Origin: Bacillota bacterium
GTDB lineage: Bacteria > Bacillota > Clostridia > Christensenellales > Aristaeellaceae
Direction: 5' to 3'
DNA: 64,000 nucleotides
Assembly: GCA_023436585.1 (NCBI GenBank)
Contig: JAEZIN010000008.1
Location: 1 to 64,000 of the forward strand
The translations under genes were made by a program, and so were the position numbers. Position 1 is the stretch's first letter, and each line of letters starts with the position of its first letter. Shown here one piece after another: positions 1 to 8,663 of this stretch. Under the pieces are notes generated by a model that saw only the letters and a program-made list of their open reading frames with translations, ran no database searches and was not told the origin of the DNA.

Positions 1-1
1 C

Positions 2-78
<77 letters not shown>

Positions 79-135
79 ATACCGCAGGCCGGCGACCCAT
101 GCCACAAGGTTCCCCGTCCTTGCTGACAGGATAAA

Positions 136-164
136 ATCTTACCACATGCATCCCATGCTGTCAA
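136..164 (-). promoter_or_regulatory. Promoter of tRNA-Arg
   Basis: Minus-strand TTGACA (159-164), 17-bp spacer, TAAGAT (136-141). Transcription would begin near 129, about 50 bases before the mature tRNA. It is a perfect -35 box with optimal spacing. Confidence 0.7.
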
Positions 165-227
165 CATCTTTTTTCCTTTTGCCGTGGGCGTAAAAGCCCG
201 ATCCATCCCCCAAAATCGGCGATCCTG

Positions 228-896
228 TCAGCGAAGAAAACGGACCACCGCCTTGCCCTGCGCAGCGGGATTCAATTCATAAATGCGCTGCGTAATTCTC
301 TCCGTTGCTTCCTTTGCGGTCATGGAACCGGCCTTCTCCATGACATCATGACCCCAGAAATCCTCCGCCAGCCGGAAGGTGGTCACCGGCCAGCCATAAG
401 GCGTATTTTCCCTGGAAAGGCGCATGGTTTGGCCGGATATGGTGAGGAACATGCCTGTTTGAAGCCTTGCCAGCGCTGCCTCCAGGCCATCGCCACCCAC
501 AGTATTTTTGATCTCGTGCAGCGCGGCCTCTCCTTTTTCCTCCACGCAGCGGCAGATGGACCTTTCCAGCTGGCTCATGCGGCCATCCTGATATACGGCC
601 TCATACGTTAGGTGCTGCCGCTTTAAGGCTATAAAGCAGGGCGCCCACTCACGCGTCATATAACCGCCCTTTTGCAGGAACAGCTTCCCGTAACCGATAT
701 CGCTTTCTTCCGTCAGCACGCGCATACGAAAAGCCCAGGGATCGGTTTCCGGATCGCCGGTATGCCAGCGAAGATTGCCGCCAAAGAAGCTGCAGAGGGT
801 AAAAATCCCTTCTCCGTTGTCCCCGCCCATGGAAAAGCCGGCCTGCCTGAGCCTTGCGCAGAAATCACCGTAATTGTGAATTGTATCGAATACCAT
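228..896 (-). CDS. Hypothetical protein, possible AlkZ-related winged-helix protein
   Basis: This 222-residue soluble protein has no signal peptide or membrane segment. The ATG is preceded by AAGGGG at a suitable distance and follows the stop of the upstream gene (912-1859) by 15 bases, so the two are probably co-transcribed. The segment around residues 40-90 (GGNLRWHTGDPETDPW, followed by a basic and aromatic stretch) resembles my memory of short Firmicutes proteins labelled AlkZ-related, which are remote relatives of winged-helix DNA glycosylases. I see no catalytic QxQ-type motif, so enzymatic activity should not be assumed. The call is tentative; a conserved hypothetical protein is the safe reading. 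Confidence 0.7.
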   Translation of the reverse strand: MVFDTIHNYGDFCARLRQAGFSMGGDNGEGIFTLCSFFGGNLRWHTGDPETDPWAFRMRVLTEESDIGYGKLFLQKGGYMTREWAPCFIALKRQHLTYEAVYQDGRMSQLERSICRCVEEKGEAALHEIKNTVGGDGLEAALARLQTGMFLTISGQTMRLSRENTPYGWPVTTFRLAEDFWGHDVMEKAGSMTAKEATERITQRIYELNPAAQGKAVVRFLR

Positions 897-911
897 GCCT
901 TCCGGCCCCTT

Positions 912-1859
912 TCACAAACAAAGGCCATCCTCCGCCGCCTCAACCTGGCCGAAAGCGCGCAGGAAGCGCAAATTGCGCAATATAATTTCGGTTTTCCACC
1001 AGTTCTCGCTGATGGCAAACGCCTTTTCAAACCCTTCCCAACCCCAGGTAATGTTCCATACGCCCTGATCGTTGCGTGTTTCTAAGAGCCAATCCAACTC
1101 CATTTTTACAAGCTCGCTGAAATCCTCATACAATGGATGCGCAGGGGAATGAATAAATTCCGATGGCCGGCAGGCATAGCCGCTCCACTTGTTCTGATCC
1201 CTTATCATCAGCCGGCTTTGCTGGCGGAGCATTTGCGCATCCAGCGCTTCCACGTCAAAGGCCTCCTGCATTTTCGCCGTTTTGATCCAGTTAAGCAGGG
1301 ACTCCATGCACATTAGCGGGTGCATGTCCATTTCGGACACACTCAGAAATGTCTCCGAAAGCTCGTGGGCGATCCCCAGGCACTTTTTGAACAGCAGGGA
1401 ATCCCTGGGGGCAAAATAAAGTGCCAGGCCTGCCAGGATAGCGGTGGGATTGAACTCGCTGTGGCTGGTGCTTTGGGAACCGCATTTCCACCAGGGCGCG
1501 TGGGGATACTCATCATTGGAAGGAACCACGCTTGCCCAGCGGTCGCCTTCCGAATCAGCGCCGCTGTCCAGGTATTGCAATACCCCCCATGGCAGCGGGT
1601 GGTTCTTTTTTGAAAAACCAATCTCCATCAGTATGGCTGCCGCGGTGCCTGTCTGGATTGGCGAGGAATTCGGGTTCCAGGCATCCTCCTCCAGGGCATT
1701 TCCGAATCCCCCGTCGGCATTTTGGTAGGCGGAGAGCGCGTGCAGCACAGCCTCCGGCGAGCCGTGCTCAAAATGGAATTGCCAGCGGTACAGGTCCAGC
1801 GGCCGGGCATTGCGGTACACAAAAAGGCGGATGCGTCGAAAATCCTCGCGGGACAGCAT
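912..1859 (-). CDS. Alpha/alpha-toroid (terpenoid cyclase/prenyltransferase-like) protein
   Basis: This 315-residue protein begins at an ATG with AGGAGGG six bases upstream. Residues about 40-60 contain the repeat signature LSAYQNADGGFGNALEED, which recalls the QxxDGGFG turns of prenyltransferase/squalene-cyclase alpha-barrel repeats. A second such turn, ETRNDQGVWNITWGWEGFEKA, is near residue 270. The fold is therefore probably an alpha/alpha toroid. No DxDD motif typical of squalene-hopene cyclases is visible, so a catalytic role is unproven. No membrane segment is evident. It is the first gene of a probable two-gene unit driven by the promoter at 2010-2038. Confidence 0.8.
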   Translation of the reverse strand: MLSREDFRRIRLFVYRNARPLDLYRWQFHFEHGSPEAVLHALSAYQNADGGFGNALEEDAWNPNSSPIQTGTAAAILMEIGFSKKNHPLPWGVLQYLDSGADSEGDRWASVVPSNDEYPHAPWWKCGSQSTSHSEFNPTAILAGLALYFAPRDSLLFKKCLGIAHELSETFLSVSEMDMHPLMCMESLLNWIKTAKMQEAFDVEALDAQMLRQQSRLMIRDQNKWSGYACRPSEFIHSPAHPLYEDFSELVKMELDWLLETRNDQGVWNITWGWEGFEKAFAISENWWKTEIILRNLRFLRAFGQVEAAEDGLCL

Positions 1860-2009
1860 AATATGCCCTCCTTATCTCTTGTAAGAACGTATGACAGTGG
1901 TCGCAATCGCTGATTTCTATTGGCTCTTTTCTTCGCTGTTTCCGGCCATACTGTACCTGGCCGGCATGCTGCACAAAACCGGACATGACAATAGTTTCCG
2001 TTTTTCCCC

Positions 2010-2038
2010 ATTCTACCCCTTGCTTCAGCCTGTGTCAA
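2010..2038 (-). promoter_or_regulatory. Promoter for the 1859-228 minus-strand pair
   Basis: Minus-strand TTGACA (2033-2038), 17-bp spacer, TAGAAT (2010-2015). It leaves a leader of about 140 bases before the ATG at 1859. The 344-base gap 1860-2203 holds this promoter and the divergent araA promoter. An inverted repeat CTAAAA-N8-TTTTAG, just upstream of the araA -35, is a possible operator. Confidence 0.6.
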
Positions 2039-2099
2039 CATGAATGACCTCGTGCACACAAACCTAAAACAAACGCCTTTTAGTTTAGATGGATGAATC

Positions 2100-2128
2100 T
2101 GGACGTGCCCATGCGGCCATGGTATAAT
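2100..2128 (+). promoter_or_regulatory. Promoter of araA
   Basis: TGGACG (2100-2105), 17-bp spacer, TATAAT (2123-2128). The -10 is perfect and the -35 matches TTGACA at four positions. A weak -35 would fit an activated sugar-catabolic gene. Confidence 0.6.
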
Positions 2129-2203
2129 AAATCATTAAGGATATGCATTTAGTTTTGTAACACGATACCGAAAAGTAGAATGATATGGATCGGGAGGTTT
2201 ACC

Positions 2204-3679
2204 ATGAGCTTGAAACAATACGAATTCTGGTTTGTCGCCGGTACGCAGAACCTTTATGGCCCGGAAACCATCAAGGAAGTGGAGCGCCACTGCGGAATCA
2301 TCACCGAGGGGTGGAACAAGGACGCGTCCATCGTCGGCACGGTGGTGTTCAAAGGCGCGGTGCTGGATTCCGCCTCCATCCTGAAGGTGATTCAGGAGGC
2401 TAACAACACGCCCTCCTGCGCCGGCATCATCGCTTGGATGCACACCTTCTCCCCCAGTAAGATGTGGATCGCGGGCCTGACACGCCTGCAAAAGCCCTAC
2501 CTGCACCTGAACACGCAATTCAACCGGGACATCCCCTGGAACGAGATCGACATGGATTTCATGAACACCAACCAGTCCGCCCATGGCGACCGGGAGCACG
2601 GCTTCATCGGCGCACGTCTGCGCCTGCCCCGCAAGGTCATTGCCGGGCATTGGGAGGATCAAAAGGTGCGCAGCCGCATCGGCCGGTGGATGCGCTCCGC
2701 CATCGGCGTACAGGAGTCCCGTAGCTTGAAGGTCTGCCGCTTTGGCGACAACATGCGGGAAGTGGCCGTTACCGAAGGCGACAAGGTGGAAGCGGAAATC
2801 AAGCTCGGCTGGTCAGTAAATACCCATGGCGTCGGCGATCTCATCGCCGTTATGGACAAGGTTACCGAAGACCAGGTGGATGCGAAGATGGCCGAGTACA
2901 GGCAAAAGTATGATTTCAGAACCGACAACATGGAGGCGGTGCGCTACCAGGCCAGGCAGGAGGTAGCTCTTCGGACGTTCCTCACCGATGGCAGCTTTGG
3001 CGCGTACACCGATACCTTCCAGGACCTGCAGGAAATGCGCCAGCTTCCAGGCCTGGCCACGCAAAACCTGATGAAGGACGGCTTCGGCTTCGGCGCGGAG
3101 GGCGACTGGAAGATAGCGGCCCTGACGCGGGTGATGAAGGTCATGGCCCAGGGCCTGCCCGGCGGCACCGCCTTTATGGAGGATTACTCCTACCATATGG
3201 ACCCTGATAACGAAGGCATCCTGGGCGCCCACATGCTGGAGGTGGACCCGGACATCGCCGCCAACCGGCCCGGCATCGAGGTGCACGTAATGAACATCGG
3301 CGACCGGGAACCCCCCGCCCGCCTGACCTTCGCCACCGGCGACGGCCCCGCCATCGTGGCTACCCTGGTAGACATGGGCGACCGCTTCCGCATGATCGTC
3401 AACGATATCGAGGCCCGCAGCCCCTATCAAAAAATGCCCAAGCTGCCCGTAGCCCAGGTAATGTGGAAGCCGCTGCCCGATCTTTCCACCTCCGCCGAGG
3501 CCTGGATCATGGCCGGCGGCGCGCATCACACGGTATTGAGCTATCAGTTGGACGCGGAGTACATGCGCGACTTCTGCGATATGCTTGGCATTGAGTTCAT
3601 TCATATCGGCAGGGACACCACCATTCCCCAATTGTCCAAGGAGCTTATCTGGAACGATGTGGTGTGGAAACTGAAATAG
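2204..3679 (+). CDS. araA: L-arabinose isomerase
   Basis: It converts L-arabinose to L-ribulose in the cytoplasm, the first step toward D-xylulose-5-phosphate, using a divalent metal (usually Mn2+). The 491-residue protein aligns along its whole length with E. coli AraA (500 residues), with blocks such as WFVAGTQNLYGPET, LHTFSPSKMWI-like and KVCRFGDNMREVAVTEGDKV. The metal/catalytic residues are present as E299 (GAEGDWK), E326 (FMEDYSYH), H343 (GAHMLEV) and H442 (GGAHHTV). I chose ATG 2204, eight codons inside the longest frame, because GGGAGG lies seven bases upstream. araB and araD are not adjacent. A terminator follows at once, so it is probably transcribed alone. Confidence 0.97.
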   Translation: MSLKQYEFWFVAGTQNLYGPETIKEVERHCGIITEGWNKDASIVGTVVFKGAVLDSASILKVIQEANNTPSCAGIIAWMHTFSPSKMWIAGLTRLQKPYLHLNTQFNRDIPWNEIDMDFMNTNQSAHGDREHGFIGARLRLPRKVIAGHWEDQKVRSRIGRWMRSAIGVQESRSLKVCRFGDNMREVAVTEGDKVEAEIKLGWSVNTHGVGDLIAVMDKVTEDQVDAKMAEYRQKYDFRTDNMEAVRYQARQEVALRTFLTDGSFGAYTDTFQDLQEMRQLPGLATQNLMKDGFGFGAEGDWKIAALTRVMKVMAQGLPGGTAFMEDYSYHMDPDNEGILGAHMLEVDPDIAANRPGIEVHVMNIGDREPPARLTFATGDGPAIVATLVDMGDRFRMIVNDIEARSPYQKMPKLPVAQVMWKPLPDLSTSAEAWIMAGGAHHTVLSYQLDAEYMRDFCDMLGIEFIHIGRDTTIPQLSKELIWNDVVWKLK

Positions 3680-3695
3680 AGGCATTCCGGCAATT

Positions 3696-3726
3696 GGCCG
3701 GCGGAGAAACCGCCGGCCTTCTTTTT
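3696..3726 (+). terminator. Rho-independent terminator of araA
   Basis: Perfect 9-bp GC stem (GGCCGGCGG with CCGCCGGCC) with loop AGAAA, followed by TTCTTTTT. It starts 16 bases after the araA stop codon. Confidence 0.93.
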
Positions 3727-3816
3727 GGGCAATTGCATTCTCATGTCTGTTTTTGTATAATGAGTTCAGCATACAACGTTAATATTTGAATATGCCGTGC
3801 CGAGGAGGAGCATGCC

Positions 3817-4788
3817 GTGCGAAAAATCATTGCCGCTTGTCTTGTGCTGTCCTTGTTCTTTTTGCCTGCTTGTTCCCCCATTCCGGCCTCCCAGAACGTT
3901 CCGGCGGAAAACCCGGTCCTGCTGGGCTTTGCCCAACTGGGTTCCGAAAGTGCCTGGCGCATAGGCAATAGTGAGTCCATCAAGGAGGCGGCAGCGCGCG
4001 CCGGCGTGCAACTCATGTTTGAAAACGCGGAGCAGAGCCAGGAAAAGCAGATCAAGGCCATCCGCTCCTTCATCGCCTACCAGGTAGATGTAATCGCCTT
4101 CTCCCCCATTGTGGAGGACGGCTGGGACAATGTGCTCCGGGAGGCCAAGGAAGCGGGCATCCCCGTACTGTTGGTGGACCGGCTGGTAAGAACGGAGGAT
4201 GAAAGCCTGTATGTAGGCTTTATCGGCTCCGATTTTTATGAGGAGGGGCGCTCCGCCGGGTTGTTCCTGCAAAAAAAGGCCGAGAACATGGACCATGTGC
4301 GCATCGTGGAAATCGCCGGCACAGAGGATTCCTCCCCTATGCGTAAACGGGGCATGGGCTTTCGGGATGTGCTTTCAGATGATCCCAAATTCGAGATACT
4401 CGAAAGCGTTTCTGGGGATTTTCTTCTTTCCAAGGGGCGGGAATGCATGGAATACCTGCTGCAAACCTACCCGGATATAGATGTGCTTTACTCCCACAAC
4501 GATTCCATGATGCTGGGGGCCATGGAAACCATTGAGGCGGCAGGCCTGAAGCCTGGCGAGGACATCATCATCATCACGGTGGACGGGGAGCAAAAGGCCA
4601 TTGATCTATTGAAGGAAGGGAAAGTCAACTGCGTCGTGGAGTGCACCCCCAAGCTGGGGGATGTGGTAATGGGCCTGGCCAAAAAGCTAGCCGCCGGGCA
4701 GGAAATCGACCGAATCTCTTATTCCAAGGAAACGGTGTTCACCGAATTCGATGATAACCTGGACAGCCTTCCCGAAAGAGGATATTGA
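3817..4788 (+). CDS. Sugar-binding lipoprotein (periplasmic-binding protein/LacI fold)
   Basis: This 323-residue protein starts at GTG with GAGGAGG ten bases upstream. Residues 1-18 form a lipoprotein signal with lipobox LPAC (Cys19), so it should be anchored on the outside of the membrane. The rest is a type 1 periplasmic-binding fold close to the ytfQ/galactofuranose and ribose binders: AFSPIVEDGWDNVLREAKEAGIPVLLVDR, YVGFIGSDFYEEGR, a hinge around HNDSMMLGAMETIEAAG, and IIITVDGEQKAIDLLKEGK. No ABC permease or ATPase gene follows; the next genes are a histidine kinase and a response regulator. That order suggests a sensing role rather than uptake, as in XylFII-LytS-YesN systems. The ligand is probably a pentose or hexose, given neighbouring araA (inference). 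Confidence 0.9.
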   Translation: MRKIIAACLVLSLFFLPACSPIPASQNVPAENPVLLGFAQLGSESAWRIGNSESIKEAAARAGVQLMFENAEQSQEKQIKAIRSFIAYQVDVIAFSPIVEDGWDNVLREAKEAGIPVLLVDRLVRTEDESLYVGFIGSDFYEEGRSAGLFLQKKAENMDHVRIVEIAGTEDSSPMRKRGMGFRDVLSDDPKFEILESVSGDFLLSKGRECMEYLLQTYPDIDVLYSHNDSMMLGAMETIEAAGLKPGEDIIIITVDGEQKAIDLLKEGKVNCVVECTPKLGDVVMGLAKKLAAGQEIDRISYSKETVFTEFDDNLDSLPERGY

Positions 4789-4789
4789 A

Positions 4790-6253
4790 ATGAGCACCCT
4801 GATGGAAAGAAGCCTGAACAGGCTGCGCGGAAACAACAGCATCGGCAAGCGTTTAAAGCATTCCTACATCATTATTATGGGCCTGATGCTCATCCCCCTG
4901 GTCGCCAGCGTAGGTGTTATGGCCAACTACGCCTTCCGCTATCACGGCGTCATCAGCCAGATTGAGAAAGTATCTTCTTTAAAGCCCCTGGTTGTGGAAA
5001 CGATCCCCGATGAATTGTGGAGCGTGGTGGCCGGCCGCAAAACGTTTGCGGAAGGGACCCACTACGACATGATCCACGCGGTGAACAATCAGCTGGACAG
5101 CCTGATGGCCTCTAGCATCACCAGAAACCCCATGGAACTGACGGTGGCCAGGCGCACCATGAACACCCTGGAGGATTATGTGAACAAAATGGGCCGGCAG
5201 ATGGATGCCGGTGCCCGCGTTATGGAGAACGAGCGAACTTTGGAGGAAGTGCGCAGCGTGGCAACCCTGGTGGGTGAAATGCTGGAGGATTTCATCGCCC
5301 TGGAGATCAGCGCCGCCACCGACACAAGCATCCACCTGCAAAACATGCTGGGCATCATACTGGCCGGAGAAATGGTGCTTTTGCTGCTAACGGTGATATT
5401 TGCCATGCTGGCCCAGTCGTCTTTGAGCGAAACCATCCGCCGCCCCATCGCACAGTTGGAGGAGTTCGCCGGCAACCTGGCCGGCGGCAACCTGCTGGCC
5501 CGCGCCCCCACCACAGAGGTGGAGGAGTTGAAGTCCCTAACCGCCAGCTTGAACATTATGGCCGGCAAGCTTTCCGACCTCATCGAGGAGAACAAGCGGG
5601 AGCAGGAAAATCTGAAAAAGAGCGAGCTTCGCACGCTGCAGGCGCAGATCGCGCCCCACTTTCTGTACAACACGCTGGACGCCATCGTTTGGCTGGCGGA
5701 GGCCAAGCGGTCGGCGGAGGTGATTCAAATCACCCAGGCGTTGTCCGACTTTTTCAGAATCTCTCTAAGCCAGGGGCGGGACTGGATCCCCCTTGCCCAG
5801 GAGGTCCGTCATCTGCAGGGGTACCTCACCATCCAGAAAATCCGCTACCGGGATATCCTCGATTATTCCATTGACATCCCGGAGGAGCTGCATGACCTGC
5901 AAATACTGAAGCTGGTGATCCAGCCGCTGGTGGAAAACGCTATCTATCATGGCATCAAGCACCGCCGCGGCAAGGGCCGGGTGGAAATCACAGGCCGCCG
6001 GGAGGAAGACCTTTTGCACTTTGAGGTGCGGGATAACGGCGCCGGCATGCCGGATGACAGGCTGAAGGAGATACGCGCAAGCCTGGAGGAAGGCATGCCC
6101 ATGGAAAAAGAAAACCTTGGCTACGGCCTGTACAACGTGAACAAGCGCCTGCAGCTATACTACAGCCCGCCAAGGGGCCTTGTGATCGAAAGCGGGCCCC
6201 AGGGCACATCCGTTTCCTTTTCCGTCCCCGTAAGGAGGCAGGAGCATGTATAA
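4790..6253 (+). CDS. YesM-family sensor histidine kinase
   Basis: A 487-residue membrane kinase. TM1 is near residues 25-50 and TM2 near 195-215, enclosing an extracytoplasmic domain of about 145 residues. A HAMP linker follows (RRPIAQLEEFAGNLAGGN). The His_kinase domain has the phospho-acceptor in QAQIAPHFLYNTLDAI and N-box VIQPLVENAIYHGIKHR. The HATPase glycine boxes are VRDNGAGMP and GYGLYNVNKRLQLYY. ATG 4790 is chosen because it starts one base after the stop of the binding-lipoprotein gene; the longer frame would overlap that gene. The next gene overlaps its end by 8 bases, so the three are translationally coupled. It likely reads the ligand state of the lipoprotein and phosphorylates the YesN-type regulator. 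Confidence 0.93.
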   Translation: MSTLMERSLNRLRGNNSIGKRLKHSYIIIMGLMLIPLVASVGVMANYAFRYHGVISQIEKVSSLKPLVVETIPDELWSVVAGRKTFAEGTHYDMIHAVNNQLDSLMASSITRNPMELTVARRTMNTLEDYVNKMGRQMDAGARVMENERTLEEVRSVATLVGEMLEDFIALEISAATDTSIHLQNMLGIILAGEMVLLLLTVIFAMLAQSSLSETIRRPIAQLEEFAGNLAGGNLLARAPTTEVEELKSLTASLNIMAGKLSDLIEENKREQENLKKSELRTLQAQIAPHFLYNTLDAIVWLAEAKRSAEVIQITQALSDFFRISLSQGRDWIPLAQEVRHLQGYLTIQKIRYRDILDYSIDIPEELHDLQILKLVIQPLVENAIYHGIKHRRGKGRVEITGRREEDLLHFEVRDNGAGMPDDRLKEIRASLEEGMPMEKENLGYGLYNVNKRLQLYYSPPRGLVIESGPQGTSVSFSVPVRRQEHV

Positions 6254-7859
6254 GGTATTTTTGGTAGATGATGAGATCGTGGTGCGGGAGGGAATTCGCA
6301 ATAATTTCCCCTGGGACCAGACGGAATTCATGCTGGCCGGGGAAGCGCCGGACGGAGAGATGGCGCTTTCCATGCTCCAGGACATCAAGCCGGATATCCT
6401 GGTTACCGACATCAAAATGCCCTTTATGGACGGCCTGGCCCTCTGCCGCTCCGTGGCCCACACCATGCCCTGGATGCAGGTGGTGATTTTAAGCGGCTAT
6501 GACGAGTTCGCCTACGCCAAGGAGGCCATCTCCCTTGGTGTAAAGGATTATCTTTTGAAGCCCGTCAACGCCCAGGAGCTTTTGCAGGCGCTTTCCCGCA
6601 TCGGGGAGCGCATCCAGGAGGAAAAGAAAAAACAGGCCGACCTGAAAACCCTCAAGGAGCAGTTTGCCTCCAGCAGCCGGTACATGCAGGAAAGGCTCCT
6701 TCGGGAATTGTTCAGCCCTTCCATTCATCGGGAGGATATGGCGGAAATCCTGGACCGCTCCCGAAAGCTGCACATGGGCCTGCTGGCGCAAAACTATCTT
6801 GTGATGCTGGTGGCGCCGGGCTATACCGACAAACGGTATGAGGAATCCATCGCCGTGCAGGGTTCGCTGCAAAGGCTGTGCGACGGCAGCGCAGGCGCCG
6901 TGTACTTTTGCGAGGTGGGCGGCTATCCCGTGCTGCTGGTGCTGGGCGACAATGAAAACGACCTGGAGGAGCGCGCCTACGGCTTTGCCCAGGCGGCACA
7001 GTACGGCATCGAGCAGGCGGCCGGCATACGCATCCAGCTGAGCATCGGCTCCGCCGTCAAGAACCTGTGGGAGGTCCGCGATTCCCTTTCCGCGGCCCAG
7101 GCAGTGCTGCGGACCATGGATTCCTTCCAGGGCGAAAACAATCAAAGGCGCATCATGGGCATCCATGACGTAGGCATCACGCCGGGCCTTTCCCTATTGA
7201 ATCTGGATGTGGTCCCCATCTGGGAGCAGCTTCAATATGCCACCCAGGAGGATGTGGACAAGATTCTCCATCACTATGTGGCCTCCCTGGGGGATGTGGT
7301 CCTGCGCTCCATGATGATGGCCAACTACGTCTATGTGGAAATCCTGCTGGCCGCCTCCCGCATCATCAAGGAAAACGGAGGCATCCCCCAGGAGGTCATG
7401 CCGGAGCTTGTGAAGCAGGGTCCCAAGGACAATATGCAGACCGTGGAGGATGTACTGCCCACGGCGCGGGAAATCCTTTCGAAGGCCATCGCCTTTCGGG
7501 ATATGCAGAGCGCCACGCGCTACAGCATGGTGATACGCCGCGCGCAGGCATATCTTAATGAGCACTTTGCCAATCCCGGCGTCAGCCTCCACGAGGTGGC
7601 CGGCCATGTGGCGCTGAGCAACAACCATTTCTGTACGGTGTTTTCTCAGGAGATGGGCATCACCTTTACGGAATACCTGACAGGCCTTCGCCTGAGCCGC
7701 GCCAAGGAGCTTTTGCGCACCACCGCCCTGCGTTCCTCCGACATCGCCTACCAGGTAGGCTACAATGATCCGCACTATTTCAGTTACCTGTTCAAAAAGA
7801 ACACTGGACTGACACCCAGAGATTATAGGCGGGACGATACAAAACAGATTCCGGGATGA
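6246..7859 (+). CDS. YesN-family response regulator, AraC-type DNA-binding domain
   Basis: A 537-residue regulator. The N-terminal receiver domain carries acidic DDE near residues 8-10, phospho-Asp in DILVTDIKMPFMDG (about D55), the conserved Ser/Thr in VVILSGYDEF, and Lys in YLLKPVNAQELL. A central region of about 280 residues has no sure assignment. The C-terminal AraC/XylS domain has two helix-turn-helix units: VSLHEVAGHVALSNNHFCTVFSQEMGITF and SSDIAYQVGYNDPHYFSYLFKKNTGLTPRDYR. Its start overlaps the kinase gene by 8 bases, behind GGAGG-like GGAGGCAGGAG. Target genes are unknown; araA just upstream is a candidate. A terminator follows at 7877. Confidence 0.94.
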   Translation: MYKVFLVDDEIVVREGIRNNFPWDQTEFMLAGEAPDGEMALSMLQDIKPDILVTDIKMPFMDGLALCRSVAHTMPWMQVVILSGYDEFAYAKEAISLGVKDYLLKPVNAQELLQALSRIGERIQEEKKKQADLKTLKEQFASSSRYMQERLLRELFSPSIHREDMAEILDRSRKLHMGLLAQNYLVMLVAPGYTDKRYEESIAVQGSLQRLCDGSAGAVYFCEVGGYPVLLVLGDNENDLEERAYGFAQAAQYGIEQAAGIRIQLSIGSAVKNLWEVRDSLSAAQAVLRTMDSFQGENNQRRIMGIHDVGITPGLSLLNLDVVPIWEQLQYATQEDVDKILHHYVASLGDVVLRSMMMANYVYVEILLAASRIIKENGGIPQEVMPELVKQGPKDNMQTVEDVLPTAREILSKAIAFRDMQSATRYSMVIRRAQAYLNEHFANPGVSLHEVAGHVALSNNHFCTVFSQEMGITFTEYLTGLRLSRAKELLRTTALRSSDIAYQVGYNDPHYFSYLFKKNTGLTPRDYRRDDTKQIPG

Positions 7860-7876
7860 TTCAAGCGAAGCTGCCT

Positions 7877-7915
7877 GAAGCGGAGGGGATGATAGCCCTC
7901 TCCGCTTCTTTTGTT
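7877..7915 (+). terminator. Terminator of the three-component sugar-sensor operon
   Basis: GAAGCGGAG pairs with CTCCGCTTC across a short loop, followed by TTTTGTTTT. It begins 18 bases after the stop of the YesN-type regulator. Confidence 0.85.
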
Positions 7916-7976
7916 TTGCGCGCCTTGCTTTCCAGAATTATCTTGCTATGCTATAATCCCCACGGGAGGGGATAAA

Positions 7977-8663
7977 ATGGCGACCTACAGGATCATGATC
8001 GTGGAAGACGATATCACCATTGCCGGGGTGCTTTTAAGTCACCTGGCCAAATGGGGGTACAGCGCCTTTGCGGCAAGCGATTTTTCCAACGTGCTGGAGG
8101 AGTTCCGCCTGGAGGAGCCGCACCTTGTGCTGCTGGATATTTCCCTGCCCCGCTTCAACGGCTTTTACTGGTGCGGCGAGATCCGTAAGATTTCCCGCGT
8201 ACCCATTTTGTTTCTCTCCTCCCACACGGAGAACATGGATATCGTCATGGCCATGTCCATGGGCGGCGATGATTACATTACCAAACCCTTTGATTTGAGC
8301 GTGCTGGTGGCCAAGATGCAGGCGCTGCTCCGCCGCAGCTATGATTTTCAGGGGCAGCTTCACGCGCTGGAACACCGCGGCGCCATTTTCCACGCAGGGG
8401 AAGGCACGCTCAGCTACCAGGGCCAAAGGATCGAGCTGACCCGCAACGAAACGAAGATCATGCAAACGCTTCTTGAAAACAAAGGGAACGTGGTTTCCCG
8501 GGATGCGCTGATGCAGCATTTGTGGGACAGCGATGTATTCATCGACGACAATACACTTACCGTAAACGTGGCCAGGCTGCGCAAGAAGCTGGAGGATGCA
8601 GGACTGAACGACTTTATCGTCACCAAGAAGGGCATGGGATACCTGCTGGAGGCGCAGCCATGA
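7977..8663 (+). CDS. BceR-like OmpR-family response regulator
   Basis: A 228-residue regulator. The receiver domain has EDD near residues 10-12, phospho-Asp in LVLLDISLPRFNGF, Ser in ILFLSSHTENMD, and Lys in GGDDYITKPFDLSVLV. The C-terminal winged helix has LTRNETKIMQTLLENKGNVVSRDALMQHLWDSD and the OmpR wing DDNTLTVNVARLRKKLE. ATG 7977 has GGGAGGGG six bases upstream; a TATAAT at 7952-7957 is a probable -10. The kinase gene starts inside the stop codon (ATGA overlap) and bceAB-like genes follow. This places it in the Bce class, which senses cell-wall-active peptides such as bacitracin through the transporter. Confidence 0.94.
   Translation: MATYRIMIVEDDITIAGVLLSHLAKWGYSAFAASDFSNVLEEFRLEEPHLVLLDISLPRFNGFYWCGEIRKISRVPILFLSSHTENMDIVMAMSMGGDDYITKPFDLSVLVAKMQALLRRSYDFQGQLHALEHRGAIFHAGEGTLSYQGQRIELTRNETKIMQTLLENKGNVVSRDALMQHLWDSDVFIDDNTLTVNVARLRKKLEDAGLNDFIVTKKGMGYLLEAQP

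Noticed and set aside
2060..2095. Inverted repeat CTAAAA-N8-TTTTAG upstream of araA as an AraR operator
   Set aside because: It does not resemble the known AraR consensus; kept only as a possible unidentified site.
7925..7957. TTGCTT...TATAAT as promoter of the BceR-like gene
   Set aside because: The spacer is 21 bases, too long; the TATAAT is plausible but no good -35 is visible.
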